NCBI GenBank assembly: GCA_903865705.1
Contig: CAIPKT010000140.1
Location: 1-36,254 of the forward strand
Direction of reading: 5' to 3'
Length of the DNA stretch: 36,254 nucleotides
Source of the DNA: an uncultured Chlorobiaceae bacterium
GTDB taxonomy: Bacteria; Bacteroidota; Chlorobiia; Chlorobiales; Chlorobiaceae
Part shown: positions 1-8,266 of the stretch, in pieces
Layout of the letters: each line of letters opens with the position of its first letter
How positions within the stretch are numbered: the stretch's first letter is position 1
The notes under the pieces: generated by a model
The model's input: the letters and a program-made list of their open reading frames with translations, nothing else
Databases searched by the model: none
Told to the model about the DNA's origin: nothing
Translations under genes and position numbers: made by a program

Positions 1-60
1 GCTCTGATGTCTGCAATGAAGGCAAGAAAGAAAAAGTCCGCTGAAAAATCAATAGTATAA
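1..60 (+). CDS. 3' end of an unidentified gene (partial at left edge)
   Basis: Frame 1 is open from the window edge and ends in TAA at 58-60, giving 19 residues. The tail is short and strongly basic (an ARKKK run). That would suit the cytoplasmic tail of a membrane protein such as a chain-length determinant, which often sits beside exosortase genes, but 19 residues cannot identify a family. It lies 17 bp upstream of the EpsD-like gene on the same strand, so it is probably in the same operon. Confidence 0.5.
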   Translation, partial: ALMSAMKARKKKSAEKSIV

Positions 61-77
61 AAATCTATCGCATAACA

Positions 78-1448
78 ATGAGATCATTATTAGTTCTTCT
101 CTTTCTTGCGTTTACCGTTGCCGGGTGCTCATCGCACACCGGCAACGGCATTGATAGCCGCGTCGCTGCGACGGTCAATGGCGTAGAGATTACACAGCGT
201 GAAGTCAATTTTTTGTATCAGCGTTCAGCCCCTCCTGGTGGCGATGCCACCGTAGCGCGCAATCAGCGCCGAACCATTCTGGCCGGTCTGGTCCGTGGTG
301 AACTCCTTGCCCAACAAGCAACAAAAATGAAGCTCGACAAATCGCCCGACTTCCTTCTTGCCATGCACGATGCCCGTCGCAGGGTGCTTGCCGGCTTTGC
401 CGAACAGGAGATTGCCTCAACCGCCAAAACAGTTTCGCCCGAAATTGTCCAACAAGTTATTACAAATAATCCCAACCTCTTTGCACAAAGAAAGCTTCTG
501 GTGTACGACGAGGTTCTTATGCAAAGCGTTAATGTGCCGTTTCTCCAGTCATTGAATGCTTCCGCTGCCAGTGGCGCTTCCTTATCGGCATTGCTTGATC
601 TGGTTAAAGCACAGAAAGTTCCGTTTCGACAGGCAACGCGAACCCTCACGACCGATCAGATGGAACCTGCCATTTTTACGGTTTTGAGCAATTCAAAAGC
701 AAATAGAGCGGTTGTTGCACGAGTGGCAGACAAGTTTTCGATGATCTTGGTGCTGCACAGCATTGTGCCTGTTCCGCTGGAAGGCCAAGCGGCAATGCAG
801 ACTGCGGCCAATCAGATCAATAACCAACAGCGATCCGTCGCATTCTCAAACAAAATGAGAACAGTGGTTGATGCATCCAAAATCACCTATTTTGGCGAAT
901 ACAAGCCCGATGCACCGGGAAATAAAGGCCAACAGGCGGTTGCATTGCCTATGGCTGATCCAACAAGAGTACAAAGCCAAATTCGTCATCAAATTGCCGG
1001 GTCTGGATCGGTCGCTGTCTCATTTACGGCCGCCATACTTCTGCTCTTTGCGTCGAAGTCGTTCCTTTCGGGGACGCTCTGGCTTCCAAAACTTTGGCCG
1101 GCTCGTAAAAAGAAGGCATCTGCCGACAATGCCGGAGCCTATAAGTACCATGAGCACAAAGTGCCGATTCTCATTAAACTGCCTCTTTTCCTTGTTGCCG
1201 GATTGGGTGTGGTGGTAATTGCCTATGATCTGCTCCTGCTTCGTGATCTGCTTGCTTTATGGATGATCGGCGGCTCAATTATAGCCGGACTTCTTATCGG
1301 CACAGGAACAAGCCGCCTCTATGTCCGCACAGGTTTACACCGCCTGACAGAAAAGATGCGCAAGTTTCGCTGGGTGCCGGTCATGCTTTTTGCCGTCCTG
1401 TTATTATCTGCAGGCCTGGTTGTAACTATGCGAATTGTTAACTCATGA
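78..1448 (+). CDS. EpsD-like SurA/peptidyl-prolyl isomerase lipoprotein with a C-terminal four-helix membrane extension
   Basis: The 456-residue product starts with a lipoprotein signal peptide; the lipobox VAGC puts the lipidated cysteine at residue 17. Residues about 28-120 resemble the N-terminal chaperone part of SurA/PpiD/EpsD proteins (an ATVNG..IT start followed by charged helices), and the sequence to about 275 is soluble. EpsD-family lipoproteins are known from exosortase/exopolysaccharide loci, and the two next genes are exosortase and EpsI. Unusually, residues 311-330, 364-386, 389-408 and 431-450 look like membrane helices, with a basic loop (ARKKK) at 342-346; an ordinary EpsD lacks these. 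The frame stays open throughout and overlaps the next start by ATGA, so the extension looks genuine rather than a sequencing error. The ATG at 78 was chosen because it begins the signal peptide; no strong ribosome site is visible. Isomerase activity is not shown. Confidence 0.72.
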   Translation: MRSLLVLLFLAFTVAGCSSHTGNGIDSRVAATVNGVEITQREVNFLYQRSAPPGGDATVARNQRRTILAGLVRGELLAQQATKMKLDKSPDFLLAMHDARRRVLAGFAEQEIASTAKTVSPEIVQQVITNNPNLFAQRKLLVYDEVLMQSVNVPFLQSLNASAASGASLSALLDLVKAQKVPFRQATRTLTTDQMEPAIFTVLSNSKANRAVVARVADKFSMILVLHSIVPVPLEGQAAMQTAANQINNQQRSVAFSNKMRTVVDASKITYFGEYKPDAPGNKGQQAVALPMADPTRVQSQIRHQIAGSGSVAVSFTAAILLLFASKSFLSGTLWLPKLWPARKKKASADNAGAYKYHEHKVPILIKLPLFLVAGLGVVVIAYDLLLLRDLLALWMIGGSIIAGLLIGTGTSRLYVRTGLHRLTEKMRKFRWVPVMLFAVLLLSAGLVVTMRIVNS

Positions 1449-2320
1449 GTATTCGACCACACGCCTCATGGTTTCCGTGGCTGCTGTTTGCCCTGATCAC
1501 CCTGCATGCAGCAGCACGCTATACCATCCTGGACCCCTCGTTTGGCAACAACGATTCATCATTGTTGTTTGTTATTATTGCTCTGGTCTTATGGATCGAA
1601 CGCAACAGCATCATTTCCTCCCTTCGCGGGGAGGGAACAGGTGACCTGCTGACCGGTTCAGCTTTTTTGATTGCCGGGTGGATGCTCTATATCACAGGCC
1701 GTCTTTACCCGGTGATGATTCTTGAAATCTGGGGCCTGTTTTTCATGGCTGCCGGTCTAGTTGCGGCACTCGCTCCCCGTGAATACCGGAAATCAGCGTT
1801 TTTTATGGTGGTTGCCGGAACCGTTATAGTCGTTATCGGCTGGGTCGCCCCTGACCTGTTCTCCTCTCAATTGGCGCTGGCCATTGCGGCAACATCAGCA
1901 AAAGTAATCAGCGCGACGCTCTTTCCGGTTATCTCTGACGGCGTTATCCTCTATTTTGGTCCCTACAGCGCCGAAGTAACCAAAGCCTGTTCCGGCATGA
2001 ACTCGATTTTTTCATTGACCGCGCTCTCAGTCCTCTATCTGCGTCAAGGCGTCAAGCGCGAACCCTGGCATATCGCCGTGCTGGTTGCCTGCGTTCTGCC
2101 TGTAGCCCTGCTCACCAACCTGTTCCGGGTAATCACACTGGTACTGGCAACGCAATATGTTGGCGACGCCTTTTCACAAGGGCTCTTCCATAATGCGACA
2201 GGTATCTTTGTCTTCATTGTCGCACTCGCCGCCCTTGCCCTGATCGATTATCTTTTATTCAATGCCTATTCAGGCAAAAAGCAAACAGAAATTATTGCAC
2301 ATGCGCCTAACCAAGTATAA
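1445..2320 (+). CDS. Exosortase (membrane cysteine transpeptidase-like protease)
   Basis: A 291-residue polytopic membrane protein carrying the exosortase catalytic set: Cys182 in KACSGMNS, Arg228 in NLFRVI and His249 in LFHNATG, each at the edge of a hydrophobic segment. Exosortases are thought to process and sort proteins with a C-terminal PEP-CTERM-like signal during export to the cell surface, and their genes often lie beside exopolysaccharide genes. The start overlaps the upstream stop as ATGA, and the end overlaps the EpsI gene, so the three genes are translationally coupled. No substrate with a PEP-CTERM tail is encoded in this window. The subtype (XrtA or another) cannot be decided by eye. 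Confidence 0.9.
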   Translation: MSIRPHASWFPWLLFALITLHAAARYTILDPSFGNNDSSLLFVIIALVLWIERNSIISSLRGEGTGDLLTGSAFLIAGWMLYITGRLYPVMILEIWGLFFMAAGLVAALAPREYRKSAFFMVVAGTVIVVIGWVAPDLFSSQLALAIAATSAKVISATLFPVISDGVILYFGPYSAEVTKACSGMNSIFSLTALSVLYLRQGVKREPWHIAVLVACVLPVALLTNLFRVITLVLATQYVGDAFSQGLFHNATGIFVFIVALAALALIDYLLFNAYSGKKQTEIIAHAPNQV

Positions 2321-2990
2321 CGCTCTCGCCATTATAATAGGGCTCCTGCTTGGCTCAGCACTGCTCTTGGTCGAAGTAAGGGAAAATCAGAGCGCTAAAG
2401 TATCGCAACCCGATCTTCAAAGGTTAGTCAACGTGCATCCAGAAGGCTGGACGCCAATAGAAACTAATTTTGTCGATCCCCGTTGGAAAGAATCAATGAA
2501 AGGAGACTACGATCTTGTTGCAGCACAAGGTTTTCAGCGTGGTGATGGAAAAAATGTAGTAGTGGTGATGACCTGGAGCCGTGACGGTGTCCGTCGTGCC
2601 GGTCATTCACAGCAAATGTGCTATGAGGCGGGAGGGGCTACCGTAACGCCACCAGAGTTTGCAACAATCGCAACTAAGGCAGGAAAACAGGATATGATTA
2701 CTTTTACGGCGAATCACGGTAACCAGATCGAAGATGTGATGTACTGGAGGATAACAGGAGGGAAAACTGATATTTCTACGGGGCAGTCAAGGCTTGTCGC
2801 ATTACGTTTCGACAGGTTAAATCGTTTGGCACAACATATCCTGGGTGACATGCCCGACAATCTGATGGTCAGGGTATCCAGTCAGCGCTCAGCTCCAGAC
2901 CAGCCGGCAACAGCGCAGATTGACTTCATCAAGGGATTTATCGAGACGGTTTCCCCAAGCGACCGCAAGCTTGTTATGGGGACGAAGTAG
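2301..2990 (+). CDS. EpsI / DUF3485 exosortase-associated protein
   Basis: About 229 residues: one N-terminal membrane anchor (residues about 8-24) followed by an extracytoplasmic domain. The stretch GHSQQMCYEAGG matches the histidine/Cys-Tyr signature of EpsI (DUF3485) proteins, which occur next to exosortase or fused to its C-terminus. Its biochemical role is not established; it is presumed to work with exosortase in the periplasm. The frame is open from an upstream ATG at 2262. The ATG at 2301 is preferred because it begins just before the hydrophobic anchor and overlaps the exosortase stop by only 20 bp. The gene ends 4 bp before the convergent radical SAM gene, and no terminator lies between them. 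Confidence 0.82.
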   Translation: MRLTKYNALAIIIGLLLGSALLLVEVRENQSAKVSQPDLQRLVNVHPEGWTPIETNFVDPRWKESMKGDYDLVAAQGFQRGDGKNVVVVMTWSRDGVRRAGHSQQMCYEAGGATVTPPEFATIATKAGKQDMITFTANHGNQIEDVMYWRITGGKTDISTGQSRLVALRFDRLNRLAQHILGDMPDNLMVRVSSQRSAPDQPATAQIDFIKGFIETVSPSDRKLVMGTK

Positions 2991-2994
2991 TCAA

Positions 2995-3918
2995 CTACTC
3001 TCGGCACTTATTGCACCCGATTCTATGCATTATTTGCTCCGGATCACGCACACGGGCAATTTCAGCCCCATTCCATATCTCAGCAAAAGAATGATGTGAA
3101 AGACTGCCTATATGCATATCATGATGATATATCTTATAACATAACCGAACCTCATTCTTCGCTGTAACAAAAAACAGGATATAAGGGAGCACACAATTTC
3201 GCTTCCTTGTTGCATCATCATTATCCTGACACTTTCGAGGTTGAGTAGCTTCCGCAATAATTCTAAAATTATTGCACCCAAACTCATAAGCCTTTTTTTC
3301 AGCCGCATTTTGCTCTGAACGATTCCACTCAAAATCAACCATCTGCCATTCTATAAATATCTTTGATTTCGTTGATTTTTTGAGCTCAAGAATTTTCTTG
3401 AGATTAAAGATCACAAGATCAAATTTACCATTCCGCCGATATTCATTGTATGTCTTAGAGGTAATCCCATCAATAGCCACAATCAAGACATCCAAACCTG
3501 ATGTTACCAGTTCATCCCAAAACGCATCATTTTTATTGATTGACAATGACGTTGAAATAACCGTTCCCATCTTATTCGTATGAGCATATCGAATACACTC
3601 AATTACATCAGGATGATGCAAGGGCTCCCCAATATCATACAAAGACACCAAAAACACATAGTCTTTGAATTGATCAATCAGTTTCTTGTAATCTTGCAAT
3701 GGGTACATAATTTTTGCCTTATCGACAAAACAGAACTTACAATTCACATCACAAAAACGAGATATCTCAATCTTAAGAAATGAAGGCAGAGAAGATATTT
3801 TTGCCTTGCCCTTCAAATAGAAATAATATGATTTTATGAAGTTTATATACTTACGAAACGTCCCATATCGGATAATACTATGTACATGACGTTGCCAGTA
3901 GCTAACACGTTTAAACAT
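2995..3918 (-). CDS. Radical SAM/SPASM-type protein of unknown substrate
   Basis: The 307-residue product carries the radical SAM cluster motif CxxxCxxC at Cys56, Cys60 and Cys63, the GEP motif at 97-99 and an AID/G strand near 148-151. The C-terminus has four further cysteines (242, 260, 302, 305; the last pair is CNKC) in a SPASM-like arrangement that would hold an extra Fe-S cluster. Such enzymes modify peptides or sugars, so the substrate is open. It is cut off from the main array by a terminator and a 398-bp gap, and converges on the exosortase module. The gene is visibly AT-richer than the exosortase genes beside it, which suggests separate acquisition. ATG at 3918 is the first start in frame. 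Confidence 0.8.
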   Translation of the reverse strand: MFKRVSYWQRHVHSIIRYGTFRKYINFIKSYYFYLKGKAKISSLPSFLKIEISRFCDVNCKFCFVDKAKIMYPLQDYKKLIDQFKDYVFLVSLYDIGEPLHHPDVIECIRYAHTNKMGTVISTSLSINKNDAFWDELVTSGLDVLIVAIDGITSKTYNEYRRNGKFDLVIFNLKKILELKKSTKSKIFIEWQMVDFEWNRSEQNAAEKKAYEFGCNNFRIIAEATQPRKCQDNDDATRKRNCVLPYILFFVTAKNEVRLCYKIYHHDMHIGSLSHHSFAEIWNGAEIARVRDPEQIMHRIGCNKCRE

Positions 3919-4224
3919 AGGGTATTATCAAATTTTTTTAAAATACCTTAGTCTTTAAACAACAAATCAACCGGCAATCCTTAACAAAACATGCCAGTCT
4001 TTGGCTGGCAGTTATTTCCTGTCTGGAGCTTTATACTACTGTACGACGTTATCAATCAGGGTTATGATGACCTATTTTTCAAAATAAACATTTTAAAGTG
4101 AAATACTTGTAGTTCAGGGCGCGGTAACCTATAAAAATACAGCATTTTGACTGTTCTGGAGTGTTGACTTCGCTTTCTGCAGCATTGAGAAGCACTTTGC
4201 TTCAAGCATGCACCCGCTACAAAT
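3919..4224. other. Intergenic spacer with no recognisable gene
   Basis: About 300 bp between the radical SAM gene and the array terminator. It should hold the promoter of the radical SAM gene, read leftwards; the last 60 bp before that start are very AT-rich, but no convincing -35/-10 pair stands out. A small imperfect palindrome (TGCCAG at 3992-3997, CTGGCA at 4005-4010) has no T-run. The segment 4054-4069 nearly repeats a sequence at 29211-29226. No coding frame longer than about 26 codons looks meaningful. Confidence 0.5.
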
Positions 4225-4262
4225 AAAAAAAGCTGCGTGACACATTCACGCAGCTTTTTTTT
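4225..4262 (-). terminator. Rho-independent terminator at the end of the minus-strand array
   Basis: A perfect 10-bp stem (AGCTGCGTGA at 4231-4240 with TCACGCAGCT at 4246-4255) closes a 5-nt loop. It is flanked by seven A on the left and eight T on the right, so it can act on both strands. It lies about 55 bp past the stop of the aminotransferase gene and is the natural end of the long leftward polysaccharide transcript. Confidence 0.9.
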
Positions 4263-4316
4263 ACCCGTTCATAAAACAAGGTCATTCGATGAGGTTTCTT
4301 ATCGTTTAATCGCTTT

Positions 4317-5510
4317 TCATAAACAAGCCAATTCACTGCGAACAACCTCTTTCATTACCTCTTGAAGAACCTTGCAGGTTTTCTTGATATGCTCTTCCTC
4401 AAGCGTAGGATGCACAAGAAACATCAAAGCTGTCTCGCCAAGCTCTCTGGCTACAGGCAACCGTTCGGCAGGTCGCCATCCGGAATTGTCAAATGCCTTT
4501 TCGAGATAGATCTCCGGGCAGACCCCGCTGTAACAAGGAACTCCCCTACCCGTGATGGCGCCCATGATTTTATTCCGGTTCCAACCACATTTCAGCGCAG
4601 CCGGGTCAACAAAAACGTAACATTTATAGGCCGCATGTTCCGCCCAATCCTGAATCTCCGGAACCCGTAATCCCTGAATTGAGCGCGCAGCATTCCAGAT
4701 GGCGGTAGCGTTCGCCCGGCGCTTGGCCGTCCACTCCTCCATCCGCTGCAACTGTATCCGCCCGATAACTCCCTGCATCTCCGTCATCCGACAATTTGTG
4801 CCAAAAGAATCGTGGAGCCAACGGAACCCCGGCTGGTGCTCACGCTCATAGACCGCCTTCCAGCTTTTGCCATGATCTTTATATGACCACATGCTCGACC
4901 ACAAGGCCGAATCATTGGTAGTGACCATGCCACCCTCTCCGCCCGTCGTCATGATCTTGTCCTGCGCAAAGCTCCATGCGCCAATATGCCCTATCGAACC
5001 CACTGATCGTCCTTTATACCGTGCACCATGAGCCTGCGCACAATCCTCAATAACCTTTAAATTATGCTTCTCAGCCAGCTCCATAATAGGATCCATATCG
5101 CAAGGATAGCCAACCAGGTGAACCGCAATAACACCTTTCGTTCTTGATGTCAACCTGGCAGCTATGCTTTCCGCCGTCAGTGTCATAGAATTAGCATCCA
5201 CATCCGCCATCACCGGAACAGCTCCCCTCATCACAACCGCACTGGCAGAAGCAATAAAGGTATAGCTTGGAACAATAACCTCATCACCATACCCAATACC
5301 AAGAGCCTCCAGCGCCAATTCAAGCGCCACTGTTCCGTTCGCCAACGCTATAGCATATCGGCACCCTGCCCAAGCAGCAAACTCATGTTCAAATTCACGA
5401 CACTCCTGCCCAGTCCAGTAATTAACTTTGTTTGACAAAAGAACACGAGAGACAGCATCAGCCTCATCCTGGGTGTACGAAGGCCAAGGGGGAAATGGGG
5501 GCTTATGCAT
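4317..5510 (-). CDS. DegT/DnrJ/EryC1/StrS-family PLP-dependent sugar aminotransferase
   Basis: A 397-residue enzyme of the sugar aminotransferase family, which converts a nucleotide-linked 4-keto (sometimes 3-keto) sugar to the amino sugar using glutamate and PLP. Visible features are YWTGQECREFEHEFA near residue 31, the PLP phosphate region ALANGT near 55-60, the aspartate in VIEDCAQAHGA (Asp156) and the Schiff-base lysine Lys185 in SFAQDKIMTTGGEGG. A frame extension to a TTG at 5540 adds ten residues, but the ATG at 5510 starts the conserved HKPPFPPWP segment and is preferred. It is the last gene of the acyl-carrier module, next to a hexapeptide acyltransferase, so the likely product is a 4-amino-4,6-dideoxy sugar that is then N-acylated. 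The 4-keto substrate could come from the CapD/WbpM-type dehydratase at the right edge. It is a less likely partner for the Leg module 20 kb away. Confidence 0.88.
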   Translation of the reverse strand: MHKPPFPPWPSYTQDEADAVSRVLLSNKVNYWTGQECREFEHEFAAWAGCRYAIALANGTVALELALEALGIGYGDEVIVPSYTFIASASAVVMRGAVPVMADVDANSMTLTAESIAARLTSRTKGVIAVHLVGYPCDMDPIMELAEKHNLKVIEDCAQAHGARYKGRSVGSIGHIGAWSFAQDKIMTTGGEGGMVTTNDSALWSSMWSYKDHGKSWKAVYEREHQPGFRWLHDSFGTNCRMTEMQGVIGRIQLQRMEEWTAKRRANATAIWNAARSIQGLRVPEIQDWAEHAAYKCYVFVDPAALKCGWNRNKIMGAITGRGVPCYSGVCPEIYLEKAFDNSGWRPAERLPVARELGETALMFLVHPTLEEEHIKKTCKVLQEVMKEVVRSELACL

Positions 5511-5569
5511 TAATACAAAATAAATGATGTTATCAAACAAAACTACAGATATACTTTATTTCTTTGTTT

Positions 5570-6220
5570 TTACCGATTAGTTCCTATCGGTTCCTCTAAA
5601 AATTTCCGTTCCAATTCCAATAAATTCTTGGATCGAGCCTTGATTCGTTTCGCAGGAATGCCAAAATAAACCCCCCATTCCTTCAGCGAAATATTAACCA
5701 AAGAAAGGGCTCCAACCGATGAACCAATACCAATTTGAACTCCCGGCAAAATCACACAGCCTGACCCAATGAGAACATGCTTTCCAAAAAATACCGGTGC
5801 TATTTTAACATTCTTGAATTTTTCCGGAACGGTAGCATTCGTTAATGAAAAGCCTGTATAATCATCCGTAGCAGAATATATCCTGACACCTTGCGATAAG
5901 CCGCAAAAATCCGAGAGCGTTATTCCACCTGCACAACTCAAATGGCTTCCTCCCCCAATATGAACGTAATCTCCCACATTCAGTGGGCCAACATTAGCCG
6001 CTATAAAAACGTTCTCATCAATTTGAATATTGTTGCCTAACGAAATCTTGTCAAGCCCAACAATTGTGCAATTTTTGGCGATTTTTACATTTTCGCCAAC
6101 CGATTTGAAACCCATTCCCAGCAGTTCTTCACTCTTAAAATACCCTTTATAAAAGGGGTTGGCAGTTTTTTGCTTTTGATCAGGCAAAATAATTATTTTA
6201 TCAGGCGGAACATCCTGCAT
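5570..6220 (-). CDS. Left-handed beta-helix (hexapeptide) acyltransferase
   Basis: 216 residues, with repeated hexapeptide turns such as VGENVKIAKNC, LGNNIQIDENV, VGDYVHIGGG and, near the C-terminus, FGKHVLIGSGCVILPGVQIGIG, typical of WbbJ/galactoside-acetyltransferase-like trimers. These enzymes move an acyl group from CoA or an acyl carrier protein to a sugar hydroxyl or amine. The neighbours suggest a specific job: it overlaps the reductase gene by 20 bp and is the only acyltransferase in the module with the acid ligase and acyl carrier protein, so it may take its acyl group from that carrier and place it on the amine made by the adjacent aminotransferase. This donor assignment is inferred. 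ATG at 6220. Confidence 0.82.
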   Translation of the reverse strand: MQDVPPDKIIILPDQKQKTANPFYKGYFKSEELLGMGFKSVGENVKIAKNCTIVGLDKISLGNNIQIDENVFIAANVGPLNVGDYVHIGGGSHLSCAGGITLSDFCGLSQGVRIYSATDDYTGFSLTNATVPEKFKNVKIAPVFFGKHVLIGSGCVILPGVQIGIGSSVGALSLVNISLKEWGVYFGIPAKRIKARSKNLLELERKFLEEPIGTNR

Positions 6221-6923
6221 CCACCGTAATGGTTGTTCCTGTTACACTCGAAGATTTTTCACTTAAAAGATAACTTACGGCAAAGGCAGCGTCCTCAACT
6301 TTAGCTAAATACCCTAAAGGAGAGCGACGCTTGATGGATTCGAACTTATCTCCCTGAAGAGCTGATGTCATGCCGGTTTCCATAAACCCGGGTGCCAGAG
6401 TATTAACGGTAATGCCGGCTTTACCGACTTCACGAGCCAGTGATTTCGTGAACCCGGCCAAGGCCGCTTTTGTAGCAGCATAAACCGACAGACCATTGAA
6501 TCCAGTCGTTGCTATAATAGAAGAGACATTGATAATCCGGCCACCCCTGTTAATAAGCATGGAACGCAAAATATACTTGGTCAATAAAATAGGTGCTTCG
6601 ATATTTATTTTTATCAAGTCAGCAATATCTCGCTCATGCAACGTAGCGAGCACTCCATCACGGCCAATAGCCGCATTATTCACCAAACCCCACGGACGCC
6701 CATATTTTTTCGTGATCTGTGTAGCAAACAAGTGAATGCCTGCCGTATCAGAAAAATCATATCGCTCAAAGAAGATGCACTCAGGATTTTGCTGCATTAA
6801 AAGGGCCAGCTCTTCTGACATGGTGCGGCCAACAGCAACGACTTTAAACCCGTCCGAAATACATTGACGAGCAACAGCAAGCCCCAAGCCACGAGTTGCG
6901 CCAGTTACAACTACTATTTTCAT
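6201..6923 (-). CDS. FabG-like short-chain dehydrogenase/reductase
   Basis: 240 residues of the classical SDR fold: NAD(P)-binding TGATRGLG at 7-14, NNAA at 82-85, and catalytic Ser135, Tyr148 and Lys152 with the usual 13- and 4-residue spacing. It is closest in appearance to 3-oxoacyl-ACP reductase. The ATG at 6923 is chosen over the TTG one codon upstream because it forms a TGATG junction with the stop of the ligase gene. Placed between an acyltransferase and an acid ligase/acyl-carrier pair, it could reduce a 3-keto group on the carrier-bound acyl chain to 3-hydroxy. Reduction of a keto sugar is the alternative. Confidence 0.85.
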   Translation of the reverse strand: MKIVVVTGATRGLGLAVARQCISDGFKVVAVGRTMSEELALLMQQNPECIFFERYDFSDTAGIHLFATQITKKYGRPWGLVNNAAIGRDGVLATLHERDIADLIKINIEAPILLTKYILRSMLINRGGRIINVSSIIATTGFNGLSVYAATKAALAGFTKSLAREVGKAGITVNTLAPGFMETGMTSALQGDKFESIKRRSPLGYLAKVEDAAFAVSYLLSEKSSSVTGTTITVDAGCSA

Positions 6924-8266
6924 CAAGTCAGCCGTTCAAGTTTTCCTGCCGAGTTTTCCTTAAGCTCATCAACGAAAGTAATGATGCCTGGAATTTGCCA
7001 GCTCTCCATGTTTAATTTGCAATAATGAAGAATTTCACTCCGCAACCGTTTCGCCTCCAATCCTTGATAAGGCACAATTTCGGCCGCAACAATCTGCCCG
7101 ATCATGCTACTTTTCTTCCCAAAAACACGGACATCATGCACTCCATTGACTTCACGAATACAGCCTTCAATATACTCAGGAGTAACCTTGTTGCCGCCAA
7201 CATTTATTGCACCCGAAGCACGACCAAGAAAAATAACCCGATCGCCCTCAACACGTACCATATCCTCCGTGTCCAGATAGCCATCTGAATCAAGCCGTTG
7301 CACTATTTCATGGCCTTCAGGAAGTAACAAGGGCCTGACCAGCAAATGCCCATCATCACGAATACGCAACGGAAGCGGTGCGCTTATGTTTTGAATCCAG
7401 ATAGCTGGAAATCCAGCTCTACCATCATAAACAGAAAATGCCGTTCCTGCTTCTGTAGAAGCGTAAATGTGAACAATTCTTGCCCCATTGAACTGGCGTT
7501 TTAAACCATCCAGAATATGCTGATCTGCAATTTCGCCGCCAAGAGTAATCTGTTGTAATCGGCATACCTTAATTCTGCCATCCATTAACAATTTCCGCCA
7601 CAGTGAAGGCGTTGCAGACAATGCGTTAACTTTATTCTGCAGTAACCCCTCTATCTGCGATTCAAAATCAACCGACTCCGAAACAAGCAGCAGCGAGCCT
7701 GACAATAGAGCTTGAAGAACAACCTGAATACCGGCAAAACGGCTTGGGTCATACAGTAATCCCCAAACAAAACAGCGCCCTTTTTCAAGATCTCTTTTAA
7801 CCGAACGGGACAAAGAGGCCAACGTATGCCCTATCAACTTCGGCCTGCCAGTTGTTCCTGATGTCGCGAGCAACCATTGCGTTGCTTCTGATTCTGATTC
7901 TACTTTTGCTTCTGAAAAGCGGCACTCTTCCTGCTCTCTTGAAACTTCGACTATGTTTTCAGCATCCATATAATGCGTACAACCGGCAGACTCAACCAAC
8001 CGTAAGGTCGCGGCCTCATCCAGAGATACCGGAAGAAGCAGCATCGCCTCAACCTTACCATCAAACGCCACAAGAGACGTTATAAAATCAATAGCAGGCA
8101 AACCATAGAGAGCTATCCGACTCCTGGAGGTAGCCGATGATCTTCTGTACAAATCTTCTGCATCTTTAAGCAGTTGATTAACAGAAAGTATTCCTGACAG
8201 AGTTAATAAAACCTGGTGATCACCCGAAAACCTCCTCAATATCTCTGCTAAGGCCTCACCTCTCAT
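6923..8266 (-). CDS. AMP-forming acid:carrier-protein ligase (ANL superfamily)
   Basis: 447 residues. The adenylation signature TSGTTGRPK is at 135-143, followed by YASTEAG, GYLDTEDMV, the hinge region GRASGAINVGGNKV and a C-terminal SAGKLERL with the catalytic lysine, so all main ANL motifs are intact. At 447 residues it is shorter than the usual 500-550, and the N-terminal part is reduced. These enzymes activate a carboxylic acid with ATP and load it on CoA or a phosphopantetheine carrier. The acyl carrier protein gene immediately upstream overlaps it as ATGA, which points to that protein as acceptor, much as in DltA/DltC. The acid cannot be read from the sequence. Confidence 0.87.
   Translation of the reverse strand: MRGEALAEILRRFSGDHQVLLTLSGILSVNQLLKDAEDLYRRSSATSRSRIALYGLPAIDFITSLVAFDGKVEAMLLLPVSLDEAATLRLVESAGCTHYMDAENIVEVSREQEECRFSEAKVESESEATQWLLATSGTTGRPKLIGHTLASLSRSVKRDLEKGRCFVWGLLYDPSRFAGIQVVLQALLSGSLLLVSESVDFESQIEGLLQNKVNALSATPSLWRKLLMDGRIKVCRLQQITLGGEIADQHILDGLKRQFNGARIVHIYASTEAGTAFSVYDGRAGFPAIWIQNISAPLPLRIRDDGHLLVRPLLLPEGHEIVQRLDSDGYLDTEDMVRVEGDRVIFLGRASGAINVGGNKVTPEYIEGCIREVNGVHDVRVFGKKSSMIGQIVAAEIVPYQGLEAKRLRSEILHYCKLNMESWQIPGIITFVDELKENSAGKLERLT

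Noticed and set aside
3992-4010. Six-base palindrome as a terminator of the exosortase operon
   Set aside because: It lies beyond the convergent radical SAM gene, has a short stem and no T-run.
4129-4209. 26-codon ATG-started minus-strand frame near the terminator
   Set aside because: Too short, no ribosome site and no family resemblance; listed only as spacer content.
4317-5510. Aminotransferase as the missing LegC of the nonulosonate module
   Set aside because: It is 20 kb from that module and tightly grouped with the acyl-carrier genes; possible, but the context favours the 4-amino-sugar branch.
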